NCBI RefSeq assembly: GCF_000376785.1
Contig: NZ_AQXX01000131.1
Location: forward strand, 61,573 to 125,572
Direction of reading: 5' to 3'
Origin: Hahella ganghwensis DSM 17046
GTDB lineage: Bacteria; Pseudomonadota; Gammaproteobacteria; Pseudomonadales; Oleiphilaceae
Length of the DNA: 64,000 nucleotides
Below are positions 56,048 to 64,000 of this stretch, piece after piece. The stretch's first letter is position 1. Every line of letters starts with the position of its first letter. Both the position numbers and the translations under genes were made by a program. The notes under the pieces were generated by a model, which was given only the letters and a program-made list of their open reading frames with translations, was not told where the DNA came from and did no database searches.

Positions 56048-57196
56048 ATGAAGTCTGAAGCCAATAAAGCAGTATTCGTATACAGTCGCACTTTCTCTTT
56101 TACTTGCCTCCGAGCACCCATACTGGTGCTGGCGGGCAGTTTATTCCTCGGCACGATGCAGGGTTGCAGCCTGTTCCATTCCCCTCAGCCTCAGGTTGTC
56201 GGGTCCTCTCAGGAAGAAACGCCCCCGATGGAAGAAAAAAACACTCAGCATGCTGAAACCGGCGAATCACTGACCCAGCATGAGGCATCAATAGCACGGG
56301 TATTAGCAGCATCAGAAGACTCACCAGCACTTTCCACGAACGGACAGGCGCCAGCCCTTGAAAGTTCTGCTGCAGTTTCATCAAGTATTGTTTCGGAAAA
56401 ACCGGCAGCAGACAGGGCTCTCACGGCAGCATCAGAGGAAACCTTCAGTAAATCCTCCCATAGCCTCACGAGCGATCAGCTGGCCCTAAAGCCTAAAACA
56501 GCTGACGACGAGGAATCCCAGAAAACTGAAATCGCCAACGCCCCTTCCACTCAGACGGAAGACGGTGCGAAAACAAGCAAAGGCAGCAACATCATTGACG
56601 AGCTGAACAATGCTCCGGCTCCCGCTGCCGGTCAGGCAATCTCGAAAATGCCGTCCAATCAGCCGAAACAGGATGCAGCAACCGCGACAGCCGTCTCTCA
56701 AGCAGTCAGTTCCCGACAGGAAGCCCAACAGTCTATCGAGGAAGTACTCACCAACCTGAAACAACCCTCAAGACAGGACCAAGTCCTGGATACTTTTGGC
56801 ATGTGGGAATTACGCCGTGTATGGAGTGGTGCTCAGAGCAGTTGCCGCCTCACCACCCATACACTTCAGGTGGACAGCGACAAATTCACTTCCCAGATCT
56901 GGATCACCGTTCAGCCCGAGCATTTGATTCTAAATGCCTCCTCTGAAATTCATCTGGATGCCAGCGGAAGTGGAATCCGTCTCGATAAAGGTCGTCTGAT
57001 TCCTTTTACCGGCCAGGCCATTCCGTCACATGCCGTATTATCAGATGATCTTCTAAACCGCCTGACAAAGAGCCAAAAGCTTCATCTGTACGTAATGATT
57101 GGTGATCTGCAATCCAGGGTGACACATACCGAAATCAACCTGAAAGATTTACGGGCAGCCGTCGCAGCCTTTAACCAGTGCAGAACAAAATCCTGA
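56048..57196 (+). CDS. Putative lipoprotein with disordered linker and C-terminal domain
   Basis: 382 residues from ATG 56048 (GGAG 8 bases upstream); the frame is open to 55910. A hydrophobic stretch (about 24-38, ILVLAGSLFLGTMQGCS) ends in MQGC, an acceptable but weak lipobox. A long Ala/Ser/Thr/Glu-rich region (about 50-250) looks disordered. The C-terminal domain (about 265-380) begins FGMWELRRVWSGAQSSCRLT and ends AAFNQCRTKS, with two Cys that may bond. It is probably anchored to a membrane facing the periplasm. Function unknown. Confidence 0.65.
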   Translation: MKSEANKAVFVYSRTFSFTCLRAPILVLAGSLFLGTMQGCSLFHSPQPQVVGSSQEETPPMEEKNTQHAETGESLTQHEASIARVLAASEDSPALSTNGQAPALESSAAVSSSIVSEKPAADRALTAASEETFSKSSHSLTSDQLALKPKTADDEESQKTEIANAPSTQTEDGAKTSKGSNIIDELNNAPAPAAGQAISKMPSNQPKQDAATATAVSQAVSSRQEAQQSIEEVLTNLKQPSRQDQVLDTFGMWELRRVWSGAQSSCRLTTHTLQVDSDKFTSQIWITVQPEHLILNASSEIHLDASGSGIRLDKGRLIPFTGQAIPSHAVLSDDLLNRLTKSQKLHLYVMIGDLQSRVTHTEINLKDLRAAVAAFNQCRTKS

Positions 57197-57461
57197 TGGC
57201 CCCGTATTCTCTGCCTACTGGCAGCGAGTTCAGGCTGGATAACGGCCGAGGCACTATATTTGGCAAAAACTAGACGAGCCGGGCAGCAGCTCGGCAAATC
57301 TGGCTTGAATAGAGGGTGGTGCCAAACTTAGATAGGGCATACCGGAAAATGATTTCCACGTTGTTGTGCACCTTTGGCCTTTGGGTGATGGTGAGAACCT
57401 GACGACCATAAAGATGCCGGGATGCAGGGTTATCAACGAGAAAAGCGATGGGAGGTGTGTC

Positions 57462-58043
57462 ATGAATCGGCACTATTACATCAGCGATGACCTGGATGAC
57501 CTGGATGACCTGGATGACCTGGATGACCTGGAAAGCGTAGAAAGTGAACTGGAAGCAAAAGGTATTAATACAGAGCAAATTCATGTTCTGAGCGAAAACG
57601 ATGCCGAAGTGGAACAGCATCATTTGCATGACGTTACTTCACTCATGAAGAAAGACGTTGTTCACTCCGGTGAGATCGGAGCCATTGTCGGCGTCAGTCT
57701 TGCCGTTATCGTACTCGTTGGAGCTTACCTGACAGGCCTCACGGAAACCGCCGCAGGCTGGGTCCCTTTTATCTTCCTGTCTATCGTCATCCTTGGATTC
57801 TCCATCTGGGAAGGCGGGTTACGGGGTATACAGGAGCCAAACGAACACTTCCGCAAATTCCAGAAAATTCTCAAGGAAGGCAAACACATCTTCTTCGTGG
57901 ATGTTGAGCCAGACCAGGAAGCCGTTCTTGATCAGGTCGTCAGCCATCATCGTTCATTGCAGGTTGCCGGTACAGGCCAGGCAGCGCCAAACTGGGCGGT
58001 CTTCTGGCAGCATAAATGGCATCAATTCAAACAGTTGATATAG
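57462..58043 (+). CDS. Membrane protein with DDL tandem repeat, function unknown
   Basis: 193 residues from ATG 57462 (GGGAGG upstream). After MNRHYYISDD an acidic run of DDL units is followed by a helical region (LESVESELEAKGINTEQIHV) and two membrane helices (about 75-97 and 101-122). HLHDV and a C-terminal soluble part containing HIFFVDVEPDQE are present. Related proteins that I recall have only one or two DDL units. The fold suggests a small regulatory or stress membrane protein. No operon partner is evident. Confidence 0.75.
   Translation: MNRHYYISDDLDDLDDLDDLDDLESVESELEAKGINTEQIHVLSENDAEVEQHHLHDVTSLMKKDVVHSGEIGAIVGVSLAVIVLVGAYLTGLTETAAGWVPFIFLSIVILGFSIWEGGLRGIQEPNEHFRKFQKILKEGKHIFFVDVEPDQEAVLDQVVSHHRSLQVAGTGQAAPNWAVFWQHKWHQFKQLI
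57486..57530 (+). repeat. 9-bp in-frame minisatellite (five copies of GATGACCTG)
   Basis: Five perfect copies of GATGACCTG encode DDL x5 near the N-terminus of the protein at 57462-58043. Copy number could vary by slippage while keeping the frame. Confidence 0.95.
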
Positions 58044-58265
58044 GGATCTTGAGACCTTGCATCTGCCCTATAACATCGGCAGGCAATTAGTTAGCGACTC
58101 TTTGCCTGCCAGCACCAAATCCGTCGTCTGCTTGCTGCGTGCATATGAAGTTGTTGGGTGCATATGAAGGCCATGCTTCCGAGCCTCTCGGCCAGGCAGA
58201 TCTTACATCCCGGAGTTTAGTCCTGACTCTCATGCTCTGATCCATATCCTGACCTATATCCTGCT

Positions 58266-58610
58266 TTACGGATGACCTGCAACGGCATCTGCGGATTGGC
58301 CGAAGAACAGCACTCGTGCCCAAAATATATAGTCAGCTTCTGCTGCCATCAGACTGATCAATACCAATATGCACAGTGGCGGCAGGAGAATCGCATAAAT
58401 GATGGCCAGCCTCTCCCAGGCCATATGCATGAACACCGACACGATCAATCCGGCCTTCAGCAGCATAAAAATGATAATCAGCGACCACCGCAGCATACCC
58501 TGCAGGTGAAAGTAGTCCACCATGTAAGACATAGTACTTAATACAAACAACAGCCCCCAGATTTTCAAATAAAGGCCAATAGGATGCTGCTGTCCTTCAG
58601 TTTGTGACAT
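58266..58610 (-). CDS. Cytochrome c oxidase subunit IV family protein
   Basis: 114 residues with three membrane helices (about 15-33, 42-62, 68-90), the CyoD/prokaryotic COX4 plan: KIWGLLFVLSTMSYMVDYF and KAGLIVSVFMHMAWE. It is the last gene of the oxidase operon, 109 bases after the second subunit III. That spacer is a low-complexity TTACTT-rich run. The final 15 residues extend beyond the usual end. Confidence 0.88.
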   Translation of the reverse strand: MSQTEGQQHPIGLYLKIWGLLFVLSTMSYMVDYFHLQGMLRWSLIIIFMLLKAGLIVSVFMHMAWERLAIIYAILLPPLCILVLISLMAAEADYIFWARVLFFGQSADAVAGHP

Positions 58611-58719
58611 GACAACTTCCTCCCCACTGCGTTCCTCGAAGACTCAGAAAACCAACAGGTTCATCCACCCGACATATCTACCTATTTACTTGCTTACTTA
58701 CCTAGTTACTTAGGTCACC

Positions 58720-59409
58720 TCACCACAGGTAAAAGAAGGCGAAGATGAACACCCAGACCAGATCCACGAAATGCCAGTAGAGTCCGGCAATTTCAACGAT
58801 CTGATAGTTACCTTTGCGTTCGTAGTCTCCTCTCGCCACTTTGAACGCAACAATCAGCAGATAGATCACTCCAATAGATACATGAAGCCCATGAAATCCG
58901 GTAATCATAAAGAAGCTTGCCCCGAACTGAGCGGCTCCCATGGGATTTCCCCAGGGCCTGACACCTTCTTCAATCAGCTTACTCCACTCAAACGCCTGCA
59001 TCCCCACAAACGAGGCTCCAAACAGGGCCGTCATCACCATCAGTGCGGCCGTTTTACGGCGGTCTCTGCGATAGCCAAAGTTCACTGCCATCGCCATGGT
59101 TCCACTGCTGGATATCAGGATGAAGGTCATGATCGCAATCAGTATCAGCGGGATACTCTCGCCGGCGATGGTTAACGCAAACACCTCACTTGGCACCGGC
59201 CAGGGATCTGTGGTGGTCATCCTGACAGACATATATCCCACCAGAAAACAGGAGAAAATAAAGGTATCGCTCAGCAGGAAAATCCACATCATGGCTTTCC
59301 CCCAAGGCACACCTTTAAAGGCCTCCTTGTCTCCACGCCAGTCTCCGGATAACTGCTTCCAACCACCGGAATCTGACAATGCGGGTTCCAAACCAGTATT
59401 CATCGCCAT
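58720..59409 (-). CDS. Cytochrome c oxidase subunit III (CoxP-like)
   Basis: 229 residues with seven membrane segments. Typical heme-copper subunit III features are GKAMMWIFLLSDTFIFSCFL and GASFFMITGFHGLHVSIGVI, and the C-terminal YWHFVDLVWVFIFAFFYLW is diagnostic. It is the second of two adjacent subunit III genes, three bases after the first. Only this copy keeps the full W-H-F-V-D-L-V-W end. Confidence 0.92.
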   Translation of the reverse strand: MAMNTGLEPALSDSGGWKQLSGDWRGDKEAFKGVPWGKAMMWIFLLSDTFIFSCFLVGYMSVRMTTTDPWPVPSEVFALTIAGESIPLILIAIMTFILISSSGTMAMAVNFGYRRDRRKTAALMVMTALFGASFVGMQAFEWSKLIEEGVRPWGNPMGAAQFGASFFMITGFHGLHVSIGVIYLLIVAFKVARGDYERKGNYQIVEIAGLYWHFVDLVWVFIFAFFYLW

Positions 59410-59412
59410 AAT

Positions 59413-60102
59413 TCACCTCAATCCACACAGTGCGGCAATGGTGGCGTAGGTTTCGGGAGAGCTCGTCAGCAGCGATACAAGCACCAGCCATATGAAAAGC
59501 AGGTAGTGCCAGTAAATGGCACAGGGTTCCAAACCGGCGTTAATCACCTGCATGGGAGACTTATGCCAGATTTTTTCCATGGAACGCGCCCAGGCAAGCA
59601 GCCCTCCCATGATGTGAAAGCCGTGCAGTCCGGTGAGCAGATAGAAAAAGCTGATAGCGGGATTGATGGCGACACCAAACCCGTACTCAACCAGTCGTCC
59701 CCATAGGAACATTTGGCCGACGATAAAGGCCCCAGCCAACATCCCGGCAGTCATGGTGGACACCATAACCAGCGTTCTGTGACCTTTTCTGGAAACCATG
59801 CGCGCCCACTGCAGAGATACACTGGCCAATATCAGTGCCAGTGTGTTCCACCACAGTATTGAGGTATCCGCCAGTGGACCAAGTGGCCCCGTCAGATTGA
59901 GCCAGTCGCTGAACTGAGAGCGGCCGATATATGTCACCAGAAACAGCATGAAGAGAGAGGTCACCACCGCCAGTAATATTCTGACCGCCACCTTGGTTGT
60001 CCGCAGCCGCCACTGAAGTTCACTTGCATGATCAGGGGAATTCCAGCCGCCTCCTGGCTCACCCATATCCAGCGTCCGCATTTGAGGAGTCAACGCCATC
60101 AT
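59413..60102 (-). CDS. Cytochrome c oxidase subunit III paralogue (CoxO-like)
   Basis: 229 residues, six or seven membrane segments. The core FFYLLTGLHGFHIMGGLLAW and the end CAIYWHYLLFIWLVLVSLL match subunit III, but the Asp of YWHFVDLVW is replaced (YWHYLLFIW). It overlaps coxN by four bases. The tandem of a divergent and a canonical subunit III is the CoxO-CoxP arrangement of rhizobial coxMNOP. Confidence 0.9.
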   Translation of the reverse strand: MMALTPQMRTLDMGEPGGGWNSPDHASELQWRLRTTKVAVRILLAVVTSLFMLFLVTYIGRSQFSDWLNLTGPLGPLADTSILWWNTLALILASVSLQWARMVSRKGHRTLVMVSTMTAGMLAGAFIVGQMFLWGRLVEYGFGVAINPAISFFYLLTGLHGFHIMGGLLAWARSMEKIWHKSPMQVINAGLEPCAIYWHYLLFIWLVLVSLLTSSPETYATIAALCGLR

Positions 60103-61919
60103 GCACCTCCCTCGGGATTTGATTCAGGGGAACTCGCAGAATCCATTGCCGTTCGACTCAACTTGAGTTGGGTTAGTTCTTCCTCGGTACAGGTCTGCGG
60201 CAGAAAGTCCTGCTCAATCCCCGGTACGCTGTAGTCATAGGCCCAACGATGAACCACAGGTAACCGGGCTCCCCAGTTTCCATGGGCCGGCGGAGTGTCC
60301 GGTGTCAACCATTCCAGCGAATTGGCACGCCATGGATTACCACCGGATTTTTTGCCATGTTTCAGGCTCCAGAACAGGTTGAATAAAAACAGCACCTGAC
60401 TCACGCCAACCACCAGAGCTGCAACCGTGATAAAGGCATTCAGATCATGGGCTGACTGCGGAATGAATTCATAATCTTCGTAGGCATAATAGCGGCGCGG
60501 CATACCGAGAAAACCGAGATAATGCATGGGGAAATAAATGGCGTATGTCCCAAGGAACGTAATCCAGAAATGGATCTGCCCAAGGGTTTCATTCATCATC
60601 CTGCCGGTGATTTTGGGGTACCAGTGATAGATCGAACCAAACACTACCAGAATAGGAGCCACCCCCATGACCATATGAAAATGGGCCACGACGAAGTAGG
60701 TATCAGACAAAGGCACATCAATAATCACATTGCCAAGAAACAGCCCTGTCAGCCCACCCACCAGAAAAGTGAGAATGAAAGCCAGAGCAAACAGCATCGG
60801 CACCGTCAGATGAATATTACCCCGCCATAGGGTCAGCACCCAGTTGTAAACTTTCAATGCCGTAGGAACCGCAATGATCAGCGTTGTGGTGGCAAAGAAG
60901 AAACCGAAATAGGGATTCATCCCACTCACGTACATATGATGAGCCCATACTACAAAGCTCAGCCCACCGATCGCGATGATCGCCCAAACCATCATCCGGT
61001 ATCCGAAAATATTTTTCCGGGCATGGGTGCTTATCAGGTCGGAAACCAGGCCGAATGCCGGCAATGCCACAATGTAAACCTCAGGATGGCCAAAAAACCA
61101 GAACAAGTGTTGGAACAGTATCGGACTGCCACCTTCGTGATCGAGCGGTTGCCCCAGAGAAATGATGGCTGGCATAAAAAAGCTGGTGCCGAGAAGACGG
61201 TCAAACATCATCATAACCGCACTGACAAACAAAGCAGGAAAGGCCAGCAGAGCCAGGATGGTCGCGATGAAAATCCCCCATACCGTCAACGGCATACGGA
61301 ACAGCGTCATACCATGCGTGCGGGCCTGAAGCACCGTGGTGACATAGTTCAACCCACCCATGGTGGCGGCAACAATAAAAATCGCCAACGAGACCAGCAT
61401 GAGAATAATGCCCCAGTCTGCACCGGGCGTTCCCTGGGTAATCGCCTGAGGCGGATATAGCGTCCAACCGGCCCCAGTTGGTCCACCCGGAGCAAAAAAG
61501 CTGGCAATCAACACAATGACAGATAGCAGGTAAAACCAGTAACTGAGCATGTTGACGTAGGGGAATACCATATCGCGCGCGCCAACCATCAAAGGGATCA
61601 GGTAATTCCCGAAGCCCCCTAGAAACAACGCTGTCAACAGATAGATCACCATGATCATGCCATGCATGGTCATAGCCTGATAATAAGTACTCGCATCCAT
61701 GAATTCCAAACTGCCGGGGAACCCAATCTGCATGCGCATCAGGCCGGAAAGTACAAGCGCAATTAATCCCACGAAAATGGCCGTCAGCGAGTACTGCACT
61801 GCAATCACTTTGTGATCCTGGCTCCAGATATACCGGGTGATAAAACTCTTGGGTTCATGAATTTCTTCGGATTCAGCTAGTTCTGCGTAGGCCATTGCAT
61901 CATCCCCAAAATCAGTCAC
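60099..61919 (-). CDS. Cytochrome c oxidase subunit I (CoxN/CtaD-like)
   Basis: 606 residues with twelve membrane helices. Heme and copper ligands are visible: H in MTMHGMIMVI (low-spin heme), HPEVYIVALPAFG (CuB His and the His-Tyr pair), WAHHMYVSG (two CuB His) and HFHMVMGVAP (both hemes). It reduces oxygen and pumps protons. The overlap with subunit II is 8 bases. The E of the A-family GHPEVY motif marks a type A oxidase. Confidence 0.96.
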   Translation of the reverse strand: MTDFGDDAMAYAELAESEEIHEPKSFITRYIWSQDHKVIAVQYSLTAIFVGLIALVLSGLMRMQIGFPGSLEFMDASTYYQAMTMHGMIMVIYLLTALFLGGFGNYLIPLMVGARDMVFPYVNMLSYWFYLLSVIVLIASFFAPGGPTGAGWTLYPPQAITQGTPGADWGIILMLVSLAIFIVAATMGGLNYVTTVLQARTHGMTLFRMPLTVWGIFIATILALLAFPALFVSAVMMMFDRLLGTSFFMPAIISLGQPLDHEGGSPILFQHLFWFFGHPEVYIVALPAFGLVSDLISTHARKNIFGYRMMVWAIIAIGGLSFVVWAHHMYVSGMNPYFGFFFATTTLIIAVPTALKVYNWVLTLWRGNIHLTVPMLFALAFILTFLVGGLTGLFLGNVIIDVPLSDTYFVVAHFHMVMGVAPILVVFGSIYHWYPKITGRMMNETLGQIHFWITFLGTYAIYFPMHYLGFLGMPRRYYAYEDYEFIPQSAHDLNAFITVAALVVGVSQVLFLFNLFWSLKHGKKSGGNPWRANSLEWLTPDTPPAHGNWGARLPVVHRWAYDYSVPGIEQDFLPQTCTEEELTQLKLSRTAMDSASSPESNPEGGA

Positions 61920-63339
61920 TCAACGATTCCAGATAAGCCACCAGAGCAGCCATATCGTTCTCACTTACTGTATAGGCGGGCATTATCGGGGAGTACCCTT
62001 CCACCACCTTGACCCCGGGGGCCAAAATAGACTCCTTCAGATAGGCTTCATCGACCGTTACTGAGCTGCCATCCGTCAGGTTTTCTGTTTTACCGATCAT
62101 GGCTTTCCAGGTTGGACCCACTCCTGGGCTGCCATCCGTACTATGACAGGCAGTACATCCGAGACTTTGGGCCAACTCACGTCCCAGCGCTACCGGATCC
62201 GCCGATGACGGTTCTTCCACATTCTCTTCGTTACCGGATTTGCCACTCAGCGATTTGATCAGCGCAATCAGTGCCTCCAGATGTTCATCATCCAGACTGT
62301 AGGCCACCATTACAGGGGGATATCCCTGCACCATCTTCGCCTTGGGTTCCAGAATGGATTCTTTCAGGTAGGCTTCATCCACGATGATCGTGGATCCATC
62401 AGACAGGGTTTCGAACTTTCCATAAAGATCCTTCCATGTCGGCCCGAGGCTGTCACTGCCATCAAGACTATGACACGCCAGACACCCCTGGTTTTCAGCC
62501 AACTGCCGCCCCAGTGCCAGTCGGTTACTCCCGGCGGTGGCCCCCTGACGTTTCTGACTGGCGGCGAAAGTCTTGTGCCCGGCCTTCCATTGTTCATATT
62601 GCTCGGGCTCGTCCACAATCAGTATGCCTCGCATGTTGTAATGGCCGACACCACAGAACTCAGCACACAAAATCTCAAAACGGCCTGTTTTGGTGGGTGT
62701 GAACCAGAAATAGGACACCAGTCCCGGTACCATATCCATTTTTGAGCGTATCTGAGGGATGTAAAAATTATGAAGGACATCTTTCGAACGCAGCAGCACC
62801 TTAACAGGCTTGCCTACTGGCATATGAATCTCATTACTGACAATCACGAGATCATCCTGACCATCCGGATCTTCAGGATTCACCCCCAGCGGATTGGCAG
62901 CGCTGATCCACTTGATTTCGGATGTTCCCAGCTTTCCATCCTCTCCCGGCAATCTGAAAGTCCATTGCCACTGCTGACCAAACACTTCAACAACAGTCGC
63001 ATCTTCAGGAACATCGACAAAGTCCTGATACACCACCAGGCCCGGCGCCAGCATTCCCATAATCCCCAGGGACGTGATAACGATCAACCACCATTCCAGT
63101 TTCCGGTTTTCAGGCTCATAGGCGGCCCGCCTTCCTTTTTTATGATGAAAACGCCATACCGCCACTGCCACAAAAAAACCGACAGCCACAAAGAAGACTC
63201 CTGTTATGACAATCGTTATCAGCAGGGCCTCATCAATAGACCCCCAATTGGATGCCGCCTCAGTTGCCTGCCACGGACTGAATATATGAAACAGCACCGA
63301 AGCGACTACCAGGATAATCAATATGACAGCGAGCGCCAT
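61912..63339 (-). CDS. Cytochrome c oxidase subunit II with two fused cytochrome c domains
   Basis: 475 residues. Two membrane helices (about 3-20 and 38-62, with a further hydrophobic stretch at 83-104) precede the CuA cupredoxin domain with H190, C225, E227, C229, H233 and M236. Two cytochrome c domains follow: CLACH (C286, C289, H290) with a Met near 344, and CTACH (C395, C398, H399) with Met453. The two heme domains are similar to each other and joined by an acidic linker (about 366-380). Most caa3 oxidases have one. It accepts electrons from soluble or membrane cytochrome c and passes them to subunit I. It is first in the operon, with AGGTGA 6 bases upstream. Confidence 0.93.
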   Translation of the reverse strand: MALAVILIILVVASVLFHIFSPWQATEAASNWGSIDEALLITIVITGVFFVAVGFFVAVAVWRFHHKKGRRAAYEPENRKLEWWLIVITSLGIMGMLAPGLVVYQDFVDVPEDATVVEVFGQQWQWTFRLPGEDGKLGTSEIKWISAANPLGVNPEDPDGQDDLVIVSNEIHMPVGKPVKVLLRSKDVLHNFYIPQIRSKMDMVPGLVSYFWFTPTKTGRFEILCAEFCGVGHYNMRGILIVDEPEQYEQWKAGHKTFAASQKRQGATAGSNRLALGRQLAENQGCLACHSLDGSDSLGPTWKDLYGKFETLSDGSTIIVDEAYLKESILEPKAKMVQGYPPVMVAYSLDDEHLEALIALIKSLSGKSGNEENVEEPSSADPVALGRELAQSLGCTACHSTDGSPGVGPTWKAMIGKTENLTDGSSVTVDEAYLKESILAPGVKVVEGYSPIMPAYTVSENDMAALVAYLESLSD

Positions 63340-63356
63340 GTCTGTTCACCTGAGGG

Positions 63357-63656
63357 TTATGCGTACACCTGCAGATTGAGTGTCTGGTATATCACTGGCT
63401 GAAAAGGTGTTTTTAGAGAAGGGCCAGAAGTAGAGTCCGGGCGTCCACTCAGGACCGCCTGCCGGAAAAGAATGTTGAGAGCTGGTTCAGGAAAACAGGT
63501 ATTGAAACGGAAAAAGCGGAATGTATTGGTCCCCCCCCTTTCTGCCGGTTCCATACCGGTCAGCGGCAAGAGCCCACCCAGACACCCCATGCAGGTGTCT
63601 GGCAGCGCGTCAAAAACTTGTGCCAGACTACGAACAATGGTCATCGTCGTATTCAC
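63357..63656 (-). CDS. Doubtful small ORF upstream of the oxidase operon
   Basis: A 99-codon frame ending 17 bases before coxM. The product has a CMGCLGG segment but no recognised family and no strong ribosome site. It may simply be the oxidase leader region. Confidence 0.2.
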   Translation of the reverse strand: MNTTMTIVRSLAQVFDALPDTCMGCLGGLLPLTGMEPAERGGTNTFRFFRFNTCFPEPALNILFRQAVLSGRPDSTSGPSLKTPFQPVIYQTLNLQVYA

Positions 63657-63710
63657 GACGCTCCCCCTTTCGCAGATTGCGATGTTGCATCCCGACGATC
63701 TATAAAAAGT

Positions 63711-64000
63711 CTAGGGAGAGTCTGAATAACCCCAAGGTTCTGAGGTAATTCAAACTCTCGACGATATATGGCCGAATATTCAGAGTGTTTTTCCGGCCAT
63801 TTTGGATCTTCCCCCCCTGTGGGGCGTCATCTGGGCTCACTGCCCCTATACCTGCAGCTCTTTCCTTGCCATCAGCAGATTGCTGAAGGCCGCCAACAGA
63901 TAGAGCCGGCTCTTGTTCTTGGCCAAGCCTCGATAGCGGACTTTGTCGTAACCAAACACCTGCTTGATGTATCTGAACGGGTGTTCCACTTTAGCCCGGA
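63711..64000 (-). mobile_element. IS5-family insertion sequence (partial, cut by window end)
   Basis: The element begins at 63715 with the terminal repeat GGGAGAGTCTGAATAACC, preceded by CTAG (63711-63714), the 4-bp target preferred by IS5-group elements. About 130 bases of non-coding end precede the transposase stop. The other end lies beyond the window. Confidence 0.8.
63846..64000 (-). CDS. IS5-family transposase, C-terminal part
   Basis: The last 51 codons are in the window: VEHPFRYIKQVFGYDKVRYR, then GLAKNKSRLYLLAAFSNLLM and ARKELQV-stop. The E of VEHPFR is the third catalytic acidic residue (DDE) of IS5-type enzymes. It cuts and joins the IS ends. The reading frame is intact as far as seen. 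Confidence 0.9.
   Translation of the reverse strand, partial: RAKVEHPFRYIKQVFGYDKVRYRGLAKNKSRLYLLAAFSNLLMARKELQV

Noticed and set aside
60936..61460. 174-codon plus-strand open frame rich in His, Gln and Arg
   Set aside because: It is the antisense of the oxidase subunit I gene and reflects its codon bias.
1..64000. tRNA, rRNA or prophage regions
   Set aside because: No cloverleaf-like intergenic stretch, rRNA signature or run of phage genes was seen in reading the gaps.

Overview
The window reads as chromosomal DNA of a free-living or host-associated gammaproteobacterium, probably a marine Oceanospirillales-like lineage. The support is a pyrophosphate-type phosphofructokinase, a DesT/FabR-type desaturase regulon, a type-2 LeuA, an AidB, and a caa3-type oxidase with two subunit III genes. 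Base composition looks close to half G+C by eye. Coding density is high, with short divergent promoters and many ATGA-type overlaps. The only mobile element seen is an IS5-family copy cut by the right edge. No rRNA, tRNA, CRISPR array or prophage was recognised.

Layout. 1-5060: end of a PPi-phosphofructokinase, an alpha/beta hydrolase, a TetR regulator and a large membrane protein with a C-terminal PilZ domain. 5117-9094: a polyamine-type ABC transporter operon with a terminator hairpin between the binding-protein gene and the ATPase. 9446-11392: a monooxygenase-DUF2798-RidA operon divergent from a LysR regulator. 11613-17616: a TonB-like envelope protein, a decayed amino-acid-type binding protein, AidB, a yeast-type cytosine deaminase, a YheT hydrolase, a glyoxalase and an Lrp regulator. 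17943-21316: leuA and a secreted M28 peptidase.

21582-27606 is the pyrimidine block: upp-uraA on the minus strand, then a three-gene plus-strand operon encoding homologues of the yeast URC uracil-catabolism proteins Urc1 (GTP cyclohydrolase II-like), Urc4 (DUF1688) and a second uracil phosphoribosyltransferase (Urc6-like). Together with the cytosine deaminase at 14.8 kb this suggests salvage and catabolism of cytosine and uracil by the little-studied URC route.

27624-34852: a hybrid sensor kinase, an atypical SDR, a Bcr/CflA exporter, an aldo/keto reductase and a sugar-type periplasmic binding protein. 34928-37067: an amidoligase / class I glutamine amidotransferase / YqaA-like membrane protein operon preceded by a palindrome and three 22-bp direct repeats. 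This is a good candidate for an undescribed peptide- or amide-modifying system. 37515-40747: a desaturase and its ferredoxin reductase, divergent from a DesT/FabR regulator, with two candidate operators. 40832-53763: mostly envelope or orphan genes, including a secreted lipin-like phosphatase, a transglutaminase-like protein, a DUF6160 protein with a choice-of-anchor-D protein, two AraC regulators, and a lower-G+C patch with an orphan gene. 54050-58043: an orphan TPP enzyme, a putative lipoprotein and a membrane protein carrying a 9-bp tandem repeat. 58266-63339: a coxMNOP-like terminal oxidase operon whose subunit II carries two fused cytochrome c domains. 63711-64000: left part of an IS5-family element with a CTAG target duplication.
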